Source: CAWDVB01 sp963824105 (lineage in GTDB: Bacteria > Actinomycetota > Actinomycetes > Propionibacteriales > Nocardioidaceae). Taken from it: 64,000 nucleotides of DNA. Positions 43,830 through 51,683 of this stretch are shown piece by piece. The notes beneath the pieces are model-generated. The model had not been told where the DNA came from and searched no databases. It was given only the letters and a program-made list of their open reading frames with translations. Every line of letters starts with the position of its first letter. Position 1 is the stretch's first letter. The translations under genes were made by a program, and so were the position numbers. The DNA is taken from NCBI GenBank assembly GCA_963824105.1, contig CAWGNN010000009.1, positions 248,001 through 312,000 of the forward strand, written 5' to 3'.

Positions 43830-44870
43830 GTGGGCCGGGTAGTTCTCGTCACCGGAGTCTCCCGAGCACTCGGAGGACAGGTCGCCCGCGCCCTCACGGG
43901 ACTGCCGGCGATCGACCACGTGATCGGAGTCGATGTCGTCCCCCCACGCGCGGATCTGCGGGGTGCCCACTTCATCCGGGCTGACATCAGGAACCCGGTG
44001 ATCGCCAAGGTCATCGCTGCCCATGACGTCGACACGGTCGTGCACGCCGGCCTCCTCGACCCCGTCCGCGACGGGGTCGGTGTGAGTGCCGCCAAGGAAC
44101 ACAACGTCATGGGGAGCATGCAGTTGCTGGCCGCGTGCCAGCGCGCGCCCGGCCTCGAGCGCCTCGTCGTGCGCAGCTCATCCCGGGTCTACGGGTCGTC
44201 CAGCGCCGACCCGGCGGTCTTCCACGAGGAGAGCCCCGCCATGCGGCCACCGAGGTCGGGTCTTGGCCGCGATCTGGTCGAGGTCGAGGGGTACGTCCGT
44301 GGGTTCTCCCGCCGGCGACCCGACGTCACCGTGACGATGTTGCGCGTGGCCGAGGTGCTCGGTCCCGGAGCCCGCAGCCTCCTCGCCGACCACCTGCGGC
44401 CGGCCTTCGTCCGCAAGCCGCTCGGCTACGACGCCCGGCTCCAGCTCCTCCACTCCGAGGACGAGCTGCGAGCCCTGGTCCACGCGACGACCGCGGACGT
44501 GCACGGGACCTTCAACGTGGCAGGCCATGGCATCGTGATGCTCTCCCAGGCAGCGCGCCGGCTCGGCCGGCCGATCGTTGGGGTCCCGCGCTTCGCCCTC
44601 GCCCGTGGGTCGCGGGTCTCCGTGCTCGGTCCGCGTCTCCTGGCCGACGACGTCGACTATCTGACCTTCGGCCGAGGGCTGGACACCCACCGGATGCGCC
44701 GTGACCTCGGGTTCGAGCCGCACTACACCACAGGCGAGACGCTGGACTCCTTTGCGGGTGCTGTCCCCGCCGGGCTGGTTGTCGATCATCCGCTGGCTGT
44801 CCTGGAGCGTGCGCTCACGGGAGCGCCGTCGTCCGGGACACCCGGCGTCGCGGACGTGGACCATGGGTGA
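43830..44870 (+). CDS. NAD-dependent epimerase/dehydratase family protein
   Basis: A 346-residue extended-SDR-like protein with the dinucleotide motif VLVTGVSRALGGQVAR and VIGVDVVPP, DTVVHAGLLDP and VVRSSSRVYGSS in order. The usual catalytic YxxxK is not clear (GRDLVEVEGYVRG occupies its place), so it may bind rather than convert nucleotide sugars. It is orthologous in position to mycobacterial galE2 (Rv0501). The stop overlaps the acyltransferase start by 8 bp. Confidence 0.83.
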   Translation: MGRVVLVTGVSRALGGQVARALTGLPAIDHVIGVDVVPPRADLRGAHFIRADIRNPVIAKVIAAHDVDTVVHAGLLDPVRDGVGVSAAKEHNVMGSMQLLAACQRAPGLERLVVRSSSRVYGSSSADPAVFHEESPAMRPPRSGLGRDLVEVEGYVRGFSRRRPDVTVTMLRVAEVLGPGARSLLADHLRPAFVRKPLGYDARLQLLHSEDELRALVHATTADVHGTFNVAGHGIVMLSQAARRLGRPIVGVPRFALARGSRVSVLGPRLLADDVDYLTFGRGLDTHRMRRDLGFEPHYTTGETLDSFAGAVPAGLVVDHPLAVLERALTGAPSSGTPGVADVDHG

Positions 44871-45960
44871 CGCAGAGATCATCCCCCTGGGCACCCGCGG
44901 CAGGCCCGGGCGCGGAACCGGGACCAACCGGCCGTCGGCTCGTTCCCGCAACCTGACTGGCGCTGGCCCCCGGCCCGCGCCGTCCCCGGACCGGGAAGCC
45001 CAGACGATGGGGCGACCCGCGGCTGAGCCGGAGCCCGCCTCCTCCTCGAGCGGCGCCCCCGGGCAGGGGATTCCCCTGGAGGAGATTCTGGCTGCAGTGA
45101 TAGCCGGGGCTCGAGAGACGTTCGGGGACGACTGGGAACGTCGCCTGGCGCACATCCTCGCCTTCCTGCGTCGGCGGGTCACCGGTGACTACGAGGTCGA
45201 CGAGTTCGGTCTCGACGCCCATCTCACGACCGGGCTCTACTTCAATGTGCTGCGGCCGTTGGCCGAGAAGTGGTTCCGCGTCGAGGTGCGCGGTGAGGAG
45301 AACCTCCCTCGCGAAGGCGGGGCTCTTCTGGTGGCCAATCACTCCGGCACCGTTCCGATGGACGGGCTGATCACGGCGTTCGTGGTGCACGAGGCGACCG
45401 GGCGCTTCCTGCGGCTCCTCGGTGCGGACCTGGTCTTCCGGCTCCCGTTCGCGGGGGAGATGGCCCGTCGTGGCGGGGTCACGTTGGCCTGCGCCGATGA
45501 CGCGTGCCGGCTTCTCCGGGATGGTGAGCTGGTCGGGGTGTGGCCCGAGGGCTTCAAGGGCATCGGCAAGCCGTTCTCGCAGCGCTACCAGCTCCAGCGT
45601 TTCGGTCGCGGAGGCTTCGTCTCGTCGGCGATCAACACCGGAGTTCCGATCATCCCGTGCTCGATCGTCGGGGCCGAGGAGATCTACCCCCTGATCGGAG
45701 ACATCCCCGTGTTGGCCCGGCTTCTGGGTCTGCCCTACCTCCCGGTGACCCCGCTGTTCCCGCTGCTCGGCCCGTTGGGGCTGGTGCCGTTGCCGTCGAA
45801 GTGGATCATCGAGTTCGGAGAGCCGATCCACACCGATGAGTACGACGCGGTCGCGGCGGAGGATCCGATGACCACGTTCAACCTCACCGACCAGGTGCGC
45901 GAGACCATCCAGCAGACGCTCTTCCGGCTGCTGATGCAGCGGAAGTCGGCCTTCTCCTGA
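44863..45960 (+). CDS. PlsC-like lysophospholipid acyltransferase
   Basis: A 365-residue protein with a disordered N-terminal 70 residues (Arg/Pro/Ser-rich) and an acyltransferase domain: VANHSGTVPMDG is the catalytic His-Asp block (longer spacing than the NHx4D of typical PlsC, as in Rv0502-like proteins), and WPEGFKGIGKPFSQRY is the glycerol-phosphate-binding block. It probably acylates a membrane lipid precursor at the inner membrane. ATG 44863 overlaps the epimerase end, so the pair is co-translated. Confidence 0.82.
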   Translation: MGDAEIIPLGTRGRPGRGTGTNRPSARSRNLTGAGPRPAPSPDREAQTMGRPAAEPEPASSSSGAPGQGIPLEEILAAVIAGARETFGDDWERRLAHILAFLRRRVTGDYEVDEFGLDAHLTTGLYFNVLRPLAEKWFRVEVRGEENLPREGGALLVANHSGTVPMDGLITAFVVHEATGRFLRLLGADLVFRLPFAGEMARRGGVTLACADDACRLLRDGELVGVWPEGFKGIGKPFSQRYQLQRFGRGGFVSSAINTGVPIIPCSIVGAEEIYPLIGDIPVLARLLGLPYLPVTPLFPLLGPLGLVPLPSKWIIEFGEPIHTDEYDAVAAEDPMTTFNLTDQVRETIQQTLFRLLMQRKSAFS

Positions 45961-45990
45961 TCCGCGGGCATCTCGCTCTCGCGGCGAGGG

Positions 45991-47094
45991 TCAGGGAAGT
46001 CCCGGCAGGATGGTGGGGCTCGCCAGCACGGACTCCACCGCACCGGCTGCGTCGCTCACCACGCTCGACACCACGTCTCCGACGGCTGAGGTCACCGGAG
46101 CCAGCGGGCTGACGTCCACCGACGCGGTGGACTGGGCCTTCGGCGACGAGCCCTCCCCGCTCTTTGCCTTCGTGCCGGTCCCCGGGCCAGACCCCGTGCC
46201 CGGCACCGAGCCGGCCTTCGGGCCGGACTTCGGGGCGGCCTTGGACCGTGTCGTGGTCGTCGCTGAGGGAGACCCAGTGCCAGCAGCGCCGCCGGTGCCT
46301 GCAGCGCCAGGCAGCTCGAGCAGCGGGGCCGGGATCTGCAATACCGGCAGGTCCGAGCACGAAGGGCAGAGCGCCCGTGCCTGCGCGTCGATGCGCTGCA
46401 GGGTCAGCGCGGTGGAGCCGATCTGGCCGTCCAGTGCCCCTCCTGTGGTCGCCGGGAGCGTGGCCTGGAGTGCGCTCAGTGCTGCCATGCTGGAAGCGGC
46501 GAAGTCGCGCACGGTGATCACGGCGCTCTGGTCCCCGCTGGACTGGAAGTCCTCCAGGAGCAGGTCGCTGCCGTGCTGGGCCTCGTCGGAGAAGTCCACG
46601 AGGGCGCCGGTCAGACCTCCGTCGTCTCCCGCGCCGGCCACGGCGACCGCCTCGCTGAGCCGGCCCTGGGCTTGGCCGAGCATGACCGAGCCCTTCTGGC
46701 TCTCGCCAGGGGTGAGGGCCGCCTCGATCCGCTCCATTGCGCGTTTGAGCGGGTAGAGCGTGTCGCCCGGACGGGAGTAACCCGCCGCCGTGGCCACCCC
46801 GGCCGTCCCTCCCACGAGGGCGGCGGTGGACACCAGGGCGACCAGCCTGCGGCGAAGCTGACGCGGTTCGCGTCGAGGAGTCACCGCGGCGGCGCCGGGG
46901 CCCAGGGTGGCCTCGGCCTCCACCAGCAGCCGGGCGCGCAGGCCCTCCCCGAAGGAGCCCCGAGGTGCGGGCAGGGACTCCGCCCGAAGCGCCTCGACGA
47001 CCACGAGGAGCGGTTCGAGCGAGCTGTCGCTCGGCGCGCCGCCGTCCACCACCGTCGCGAACCTCTCCGCCTGGCGTGCGAACAGGGCGATCAT
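45991..47094 (-). CDS. DUF5667 domain membrane protein, putative partner of the ECF sigma factor
   Basis: A 367-residue protein. Cytosolic residues 1-90, one membrane helix (LVALVSTAALVGGTAGVATA), then the DUF5667 core starting YSRPGDTLYPLKRAMERIE and a low-complexity Gly/Ser/Thr/Pro/Ala tail. A CPSC pair occurs in the external part. Streptomyces bldN is followed by rsbN, a membrane anti-sigma factor, in the same position relative to the sigma gene, so this could be the anti-sigma factor. ATG 47094 has AAGGAG 9 nt upstream. It starts 80 bp after the sigma gene stop on the same strand. Confidence 0.75.
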   Translation of the reverse strand: MIALFARQAERFATVVDGGAPSDSSLEPLLVVVEALRAESLPAPRGSFGEGLRARLLVEAEATLGPGAAAVTPRREPRQLRRRLVALVSTAALVGGTAGVATAAGYSRPGDTLYPLKRAMERIEAALTPGESQKGSVMLGQAQGRLSEAVAVAGAGDDGGLTGALVDFSDEAQHGSDLLLEDFQSSGDQSAVITVRDFAASSMAALSALQATLPATTGGALDGQIGSTALTLQRIDAQARALCPSCSDLPVLQIPAPLLELPGAAGTGGAAGTGSPSATTTTRSKAAPKSGPKAGSVPGTGSGPGTGTKAKSGEGSSPKAQSTASVDVSPLAPVTSAVGDVVSSVVSDAAGAVESVLASPTILPGLP

Positions 47095-47173
47095 GACCTG
47101 CGGCTCCTTCGTGACTGTGTCGTCAAGACACTCAACGCGGTCGAGGGGGCCGGGGTTAGGGCCGGTCGGCTTC

Positions 47174-47977
47174 TCATGCGCTCTCCTGGGGCAGCAGCTT
47201 GGCGAGGTTCCGCACGGCTCGCAGTTGTAGCTGCTTGACCGCGCCTTCGCTGCGGCCCAGCACCTCGGCAGTCTCCGCGACCGACAGTCCTTGGAGGAAC
47301 CGGAGGACCAGGCATTCCTGCTGCACCTCCGGCAGCTTCCGAATCGCGGCGAACAGCGACTCGTTGGTGAGGGTCTCCAGCACCGCCGACTCCGGGCCGT
47401 CCACCTCGCCCCCGTACGGGGTGAGGTCATCGCTTGCCGACTCGAGCCTGGTGCGGGCCGACTTGAAGTGGTCCATCGTCAGGTTGCGCGCGATCGTCAT
47501 GAGCCAGGCCCCGAAGTCCTTGCCCTGCCACCGGAACGACGCCATCGAGCGGAGCGCCCGCAAGAACGTCTCCGAGGTGAGGTCCTCGGCCAGCGCCACC
47601 GACCCGAGCCGGTAGTACAGGAAGCGGTAGACCGCGCCGTTGTAGTGGTCGTACAACTGGCCGAACGCCTCGGCGTCACCGCCCCGGGCCAGCTCGACCA
47701 GTGCGATCACGCGGGTGCGCTCCGCCGCGCTGGCGGCCGACGACCAGGCCTGCGCGGAGTCCCCACCACTTCGGGGTGGCGCCGTGTCTGTCCCGCGATG
47801 CTCAGAGCCGGACCGGTCCTGCAGCGTCTCGCGGAGCAACGGCGCCAGGAGTCCGAGTGCGGGTCGCGGTGCGGTGCCGCGCAGGATCTCGCGCGCGACC
47901 GCCCGACGGAGGTCGTCCAGCCCCCGCGGGGTGTCCGCGGCGCAGACGTATCTGGGGACGTACTTGTCCATGTGCAT
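47174..47977 (-). CDS. ECF sigma factor, BldN-like, with N-terminal extension
   Basis: A 267-residue group IV sigma factor. Sigma region 2 starts near residue 92 (ARGGDAEAFGQLYDHYNGAV) and includes AEDLTSETFLRAL; region 4 ends with LSVAETAEVLGRSEGAVKQLQL, in part. About 90 residues precede region 2 (MHMDKYVPRYVCAADTPRGL, then a low-complexity part), the length of the pro-sequence of Streptomyces BldN, which is removed to activate it. Neighbouring genes and the DUF5667 partner match the bldN locus. ATG 47977 has GGGAG 5 nt upstream. It should drive a developmental or envelope regulon. Confidence 0.83.
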   Translation of the reverse strand: MHMDKYVPRYVCAADTPRGLDDLRRAVAREILRGTAPRPALGLLAPLLRETLQDRSGSEHRGTDTAPPRSGGDSAQAWSSAASAAERTRVIALVELARGGDAEAFGQLYDHYNGAVYRFLYYRLGSVALAEDLTSETFLRALRSMASFRWQGKDFGAWLMTIARNLTMDHFKSARTRLESASDDLTPYGGEVDGPESAVLETLTNESLFAAIRKLPEVQQECLVLRFLQGLSVAETAEVLGRSEGAVKQLQLRAVRNLAKLLPQESA

Positions 47978-48093
47978 CGAGCTCCCTGCCGTCGGCCGCG
48001 TCGCCAACCGATTCGTTGACCGATGGGTCATGGATCGGCAGGGGTCGATGCGACCTGATCGCTTCGAGAGAGCCCGCCGCGTGGCAGGGGGCG

Positions 48094-48939
48094 TCAGCGG
48101 CCTCTGGGCCGGAGCCTCCTGATCGCTCCCATCACGATGCTGGCCACAGCCAGGCCGGCCACTCCGGCCTTGGCCGCCTTGCGGCCGGTGCGGTAGTCGC
48201 GGATGTCCCAGCCTTGGGCCCGGGCGTGGTCCCGGAGTTTGGCGTCGGGGTTCACCGCGCAGGGAAACCCGACCAGGGAGAGCATCGGGATGTCGTTGTG
48301 CGAGTCGGAGTAGGCGAAACACCGCGAGAGGTCCAGGCCCTCCCGAGCCGCCAGATCCCGCATGGCCACCGCCTTGGCCGGTCCGTGGAGCATCTCGCCG
48401 ACGAGCTCGCCGGTATAGCGCCCGTCCTGCTGGGCAGCGACTGTCCCCAGCGCCCCGGTCAGCCCCAGCCGCTGGGAGACAATGCTCGCGATCTCGACCG
48501 GTGCCGCGGTCACCAGCCAGACCCGCTCCCCGCGTTCGATGTGCTCCTGGGCCATCGCCTGGGTGCCGGGCCAGATCCGGTCCGCCATGCCCTCGTCGAA
48601 GATCTCCTCGCCCAGGCCGGCCAGCTCCGCTGAGGAGTGTCCCTTGATGAAGTTCAGCGCGTGGGCTCGCGCTTCGGCGACGTGCTGGGGATCCTCGACA
48701 CCCGCGATCCGGAAGTAGGCCTGTTTGTAGGCCCAGCCGATCAGGTCCCGGGTGGAGAAGAACTTGCGCCGATACAGTCCGCGCGCCAGATGGAAGACGG
48801 TGGCGCCCCTCATGATCGTGTTGTCCAGATCGAAGAACGCGGCGACGTTCGGGTTCCACCGGAGGGGCTCGCCGTCCACCGGCTCGACGGCCGGTTGAGC
48901 GTCCGGTCGCGACGAATCGGGCTGGGCGGAGGGCGTCAC
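48094..48939 (-). CDS. HAD-IB family hydrolase
   Basis: A 281-residue haloacid-dehalogenase phosphatase (SerB-like subfamily). FFDLDNTIMRGATVF is motif I, LVTAAPVEIA holds motif II, and CFAYSDSHNDIPML is motif III/IV. The C-terminus has a hydrophobic segment (AGVAGLAVASIVMGAI). It resembles mycobacterial SerB1 (Rv0505c) and CicA, with unclear substrate. GTG 48939 is chosen since TACCCT (48946-48951) lies 6 nt upstream, which is a leaderless start; GTG 48945 is the alternative. It is divergent from the AMP-binding gene. Confidence 0.85.
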   Translation of the reverse strand: MTPSAQPDSSRPDAQPAVEPVDGEPLRWNPNVAAFFDLDNTIMRGATVFHLARGLYRRKFFSTRDLIGWAYKQAYFRIAGVEDPQHVAEARAHALNFIKGHSSAELAGLGEEIFDEGMADRIWPGTQAMAQEHIERGERVWLVTAAPVEIASIVSQRLGLTGALGTVAAQQDGRYTGELVGEMLHGPAKAVAMRDLAAREGLDLSRCFAYSDSHNDIPMLSLVGFPCAVNPDAKLRDHARAQGWDIRDYRTGRKAAKAGVAGLAVASIVMGAIRRLRPRGR

Positions 48940-49030
48940 GCCCACAGGGTAGTGCGCGCGCTCCTGCTTGGGGGGATGGCGAGCGAGACGCTGTCGGAGT
49001 CGCTTCCCTCCGTATGGAAAACTCAGAAGT

Positions 49031-50608
49031 GTGGTGGCGAACCTGTCCGAGCTGGTCCAGCGCAACGCGCTGGGGCACCCAGACGACCCGGCGCTCGTGG
49101 ACTCGGCTACCGGCGAGCGATTGAGCTGGGCAGAGGCCGAGGACCGGGTGTCTCGGCTTGCCTCGGGCCTGCGAGCGCTTGGGGTCACCCCTGGGCAGCG
49201 CGTCCTGCTCGCTCTGGGCAACCGGACGGAGTGGGCTCTGGTCTACTTCGCCTCCTTGAGGGCCCGGCTCATCGTCGCTCCGACGGATCCACGGAGCCCG
49301 GTCGCGCAGCTGGTCGACCACATCGTGGCTACCGGCGCGGCGCTGGTGGTCGCCGATGAGGGGGCCGTGGCGTCGGTGCGCGATGCGGTGGGCAGCATCT
49401 CCCAGGCGCTCAGCGCGTCGGGTGACCCGGCCGTGTCCGCTTCGGTTGTGCCGCGCATCCTGACCGTCGGCACGACCGCCGGGCCGGGCGAGGTCGGCTA
49501 CTCCGACCTGATGTCCACCGAGCCGGTCAGTTTCCCCCGGGCCACCGACGCGGAGCTGGTGGCGGTGCTGCTCGCCACCCGCGGCAGGGAGGGGGAGCCG
49601 AGGCTGGCGACGCTCACCCATCGAGCGCTGCTCGCCAACATCGAGCAGGTCCAGGCTCTCGACCCACCCCCGGTGACCGGGTCCGACCTGGTGCTGGGCG
49701 TGCTTCCGATGTTCCACGTCTACGGGCTCAACGCCGTTCTCGGGGTGTGTCTGGGTCAGGCGGCGACACTGCTCCTCACTGATCGATTCGAGGTGGAGGG
49801 GACATTGGACCTCATCACCGAACACGGCGTCACCGTGGTGCCGGTGGCCCCGCCCGTCTTCGCCTATTGGCGCGCAGTCGACGACCTTCGTGGCCGGCTG
49901 GCCTCGGTGCGGGTCCTCTTGTCGGGGTCGGCTCCGGTCCATCCGGGTCTGGTGGAGGAGTTCGAGGCCAGGACTGGCATCCGCGTGCTCCAGGGCTACG
50001 GCCTGACTGAGGCGGCGCCTGTGGTGACGCTCAGTGGACCCGGCTCCCGGCCGGACAGCGTCGGGCGTCCGGTGCCAGGGGTCGAGCTCCGCTTGCGGGA
50101 CGTCGCGGAGCCCGGTGAGAGCGACCCCGCGGAGATCCTGATCAGAGGGGACAACCTGTTCAGTGGCTACTGGCCCGACGGCGCCGACGGGCCCGATGAG
50201 GACGGGTGGTTCGCCACCGGCGACATTGGCTACCTCGATGACGGCGAGCTCTTCCTCGTCGACCGAGCGAAGGGGGTCATCGTCGTATCGGGTTTCAACG
50301 TCTATCCCCGCGAGGTGGAAGAGACCATCCGGCAGTTGGAGTACGTGGATGACGTGACCGTGGTCGGACGCACCGACTCGGTGACCGGCGAGGCGGTGGT
50401 GGCCTATGTGCGTCGTTCGCCGGCCACCACCCGCACTGACAGCGAGCTTGCCGAGGATGTCCTCGCTCACTGTCGCGAACAGCTGGCTGCCTTCAAGCGA
50501 CCCAGCGTGGTTGTGGTCTCCGAGGAGCTGCCCTCCGAGCCGGCCGGCCGCTCCGCGATGCAGGGGCGTGAAGCACGGCGTCGAACCGGATCGGGGTTGA
50601 TCGAGTGA
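49031..50608 (+). CDS. AMP-binding (ANL) family protein with degenerate catalytic motifs
   Basis: A 525-residue ANL-fold protein (acyl-CoA synthetase type). Core blocks are clear: LQGYGLTEAAPVVT (adenine site) and GWFATGDIGYLDDGELFLVDR, VSGFNVYPREVEE. But the phosphate loop that normally reads TSGTTGxPKG is ATRGREGEPRL near 180, and the C-terminal catalytic lysine (GK in A10) is replaced in PAGRSAMQGREARRR. It is therefore probably impaired in adenylation. Either it has another role or it is decaying, though the frame is open and codon bias is intact. It overlaps the glutaredoxin gene by 4 bp. Confidence 0.82.
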   Translation: MVANLSELVQRNALGHPDDPALVDSATGERLSWAEAEDRVSRLASGLRALGVTPGQRVLLALGNRTEWALVYFASLRARLIVAPTDPRSPVAQLVDHIVATGAALVVADEGAVASVRDAVGSISQALSASGDPAVSASVVPRILTVGTTAGPGEVGYSDLMSTEPVSFPRATDAELVAVLLATRGREGEPRLATLTHRALLANIEQVQALDPPPVTGSDLVLGVLPMFHVYGLNAVLGVCLGQAATLLLTDRFEVEGTLDLITEHGVTVVPVAPPVFAYWRAVDDLRGRLASVRVLLSGSAPVHPGLVEEFEARTGIRVLQGYGLTEAAPVVTLSGPGSRPDSVGRPVPGVELRLRDVAEPGESDPAEILIRGDNLFSGYWPDGADGPDEDGWFATGDIGYLDDGELFLVDRAKGVIVVSGFNVYPREVEETIRQLEYVDDVTVVGRTDSVTGEAVVAYVRRSPATTRTDSELAEDVLAHCREQLAAFKRPSVVVVSEELPSEPAGRSAMQGREARRRTGSGLIE

Positions 50609-50862
50609 CCGGGCGGGGGAGCACCGCACGGGTGCTGGTCTACGGCCGCGACGGCTGCCATCTGTGCGACGTTGCGATCGGCGTCGTGGAGGGCGTCTGC
50701 CGGGAGCTTGGCGAGCAGTTCGTCGAGGTGGACATCGACTCCTCCGACGACCTGGTGGCTCGCTACGGGGAGGCGATTCCCGTTGTCCTCGTCGACGGGG
50801 CGCAGGTCGCCCAGTGGCGTGTGGACGCCGATGCGCTGAGGCGCGCGCTGGCCGCGAGCTGA
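50605..50862 (+). CDS. Glutaredoxin family protein
   Basis: An 85-residue thioredoxin-fold protein with a CHLC redox pair (Cys18, Cys21) and the cis-proline in AIPVVLVDG. In actinobacteria, which usually lack glutathione, such small proteins are thought to work with mycothiol or thioredoxin reductase. It lies just before rex and hemA, as in mycobacteria (Rv0508 position). The GTG overlaps the upstream stop. Confidence 0.87.
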   Translation: MTGRGSTARVLVYGRDGCHLCDVAIGVVEGVCRELGEQFVEVDIDSSDDLVARYGEAIPVVLVDGAQVAQWRVDADALRRALAAS

Positions 50863-50871
50863 TTCCGCTCG

Positions 50872-50902
50872 GTTTGTTCTCACGTTCACAAACTCTTACA
50901 GT
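50872..50902 (+). promoter_or_regulatory. rex promoter with overlapping Rex operator
   Basis: TTGTTC (50874-50879), 17 bp, TACAGT (50897-50902) is a good promoter. GTTTGT...ACAAAC (50872-50893) overlaps its -35 and spacer; the right half TTCACAA matches the Rex operator (TTGTGAA-N4-TTCACAA) exactly and the left half is weaker. Rex would block the polymerase, as for the Streptomyces rex-hemACD operon. Confidence 0.72.
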
Positions 50903-50969
50903 GATCCGTGCTGGCGGCCGATTCGAGGCTTGTTCGGCGCACCCGGCTGGCGGCTGGAGATGAGAGACC

Positions 50970-51683
50970 GTGACCCCAACGAGTGACGAGCGTCGCCCTT
51001 CATCGGCGCGCGCCACCGATCGTGGCATCCCCGAGGCCACGGTGGCGCGGCTCCCGCTCTACCTGCGTGCCCTCACGAGTCTGGCCGAGCGGGGTATCGC
51101 CACTTGTTCCAGCGAGGACCTGGCCTCGGCCGCGGGGGTCAACAGCGCCAAACTCCGCAAGGACCTGTCGTATCTCGGCTCCTACGGGACCCGGGGAGTC
51201 GGTTACGACGTCGAGTACCTGCGCTACCAGATCGCTCGGGAGATGGGATCCACCCAGGAGTGGCCGATCGTGATCGTCGGCATCGGCAACCTGGGGCAGG
51301 CGCTGGCCAACTATGCGGGCTTCTCCGCTCGCGGGTTCCGCATCGCGGCGCTGCTCGACTCCGACCCTGCCCGCGTGGGTGAGACCGTGGCCGGAATGGT
51401 GGTACGTACCGACCAGGATCTGGAGCAGATCGTCGCCGAGCACCGCGTCGCCATCGGCGTGATTGCCACGCCCGCGACCAGCGCCCAATCGGTCTGCGAC
51501 CGGTTCGTCGAGGCGGGTGTGACCAGCGTGCTGAACTTCGCCCCCGCGGTCTTGTCCGTGCCCGAGATCGTCGACGTTCGCAAGGTCGACTTCTCCATCG
51601 AGCTGCAGATCCTGGCCTACCACGAGCAGCGCAAGGCCGCGGGCGAAGGCCCCGCCGCGGACTCGGGAGTGATGGCGTCATGA
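50970..51683 (+). CDS. rex: Redox-sensing transcriptional repressor Rex
   Basis: A 237-residue Rex. An N-terminal winged helix (ATCSSEDLASAAGVNSAKLRKDLSYLG, in part, then SYGTRGVGY) binds DNA, and a Rossmann domain starts at IVIVGIGNLGQALANY and senses NADH/NAD+. High NADH releases it from operators of respiratory genes. An operator overlaps its own promoter. Its ATGA junction with hemA couples redox sensing to haem synthesis, as in Streptomyces. The GTG at 50970 has GGAGATGAG upstream. Confidence 0.95.
   Translation: MTPTSDERRPSSARATDRGIPEATVARLPLYLRALTSLAERGIATCSSEDLASAAGVNSAKLRKDLSYLGSYGTRGVGYDVEYLRYQIAREMGSTQEWPIVIVGIGNLGQALANYAGFSARGFRIAALLDSDPARVGETVAGMVVRTDQDLEQIVAEHRVAIGVIATPATSAQSVCDRFVEAGVTSVLNFAPAVLSVPEIVDVRKVDFSIELQILAYHEQRKAAGEGPAADSGVMAS

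Noticed and set aside
47174..51040. 1288-codon minus-strand frame running from the sigma factor across the AMP-binding gene
   Set aside because: Only the last 267 codons are a real gene; the rest is antisense to genes with clear motifs.
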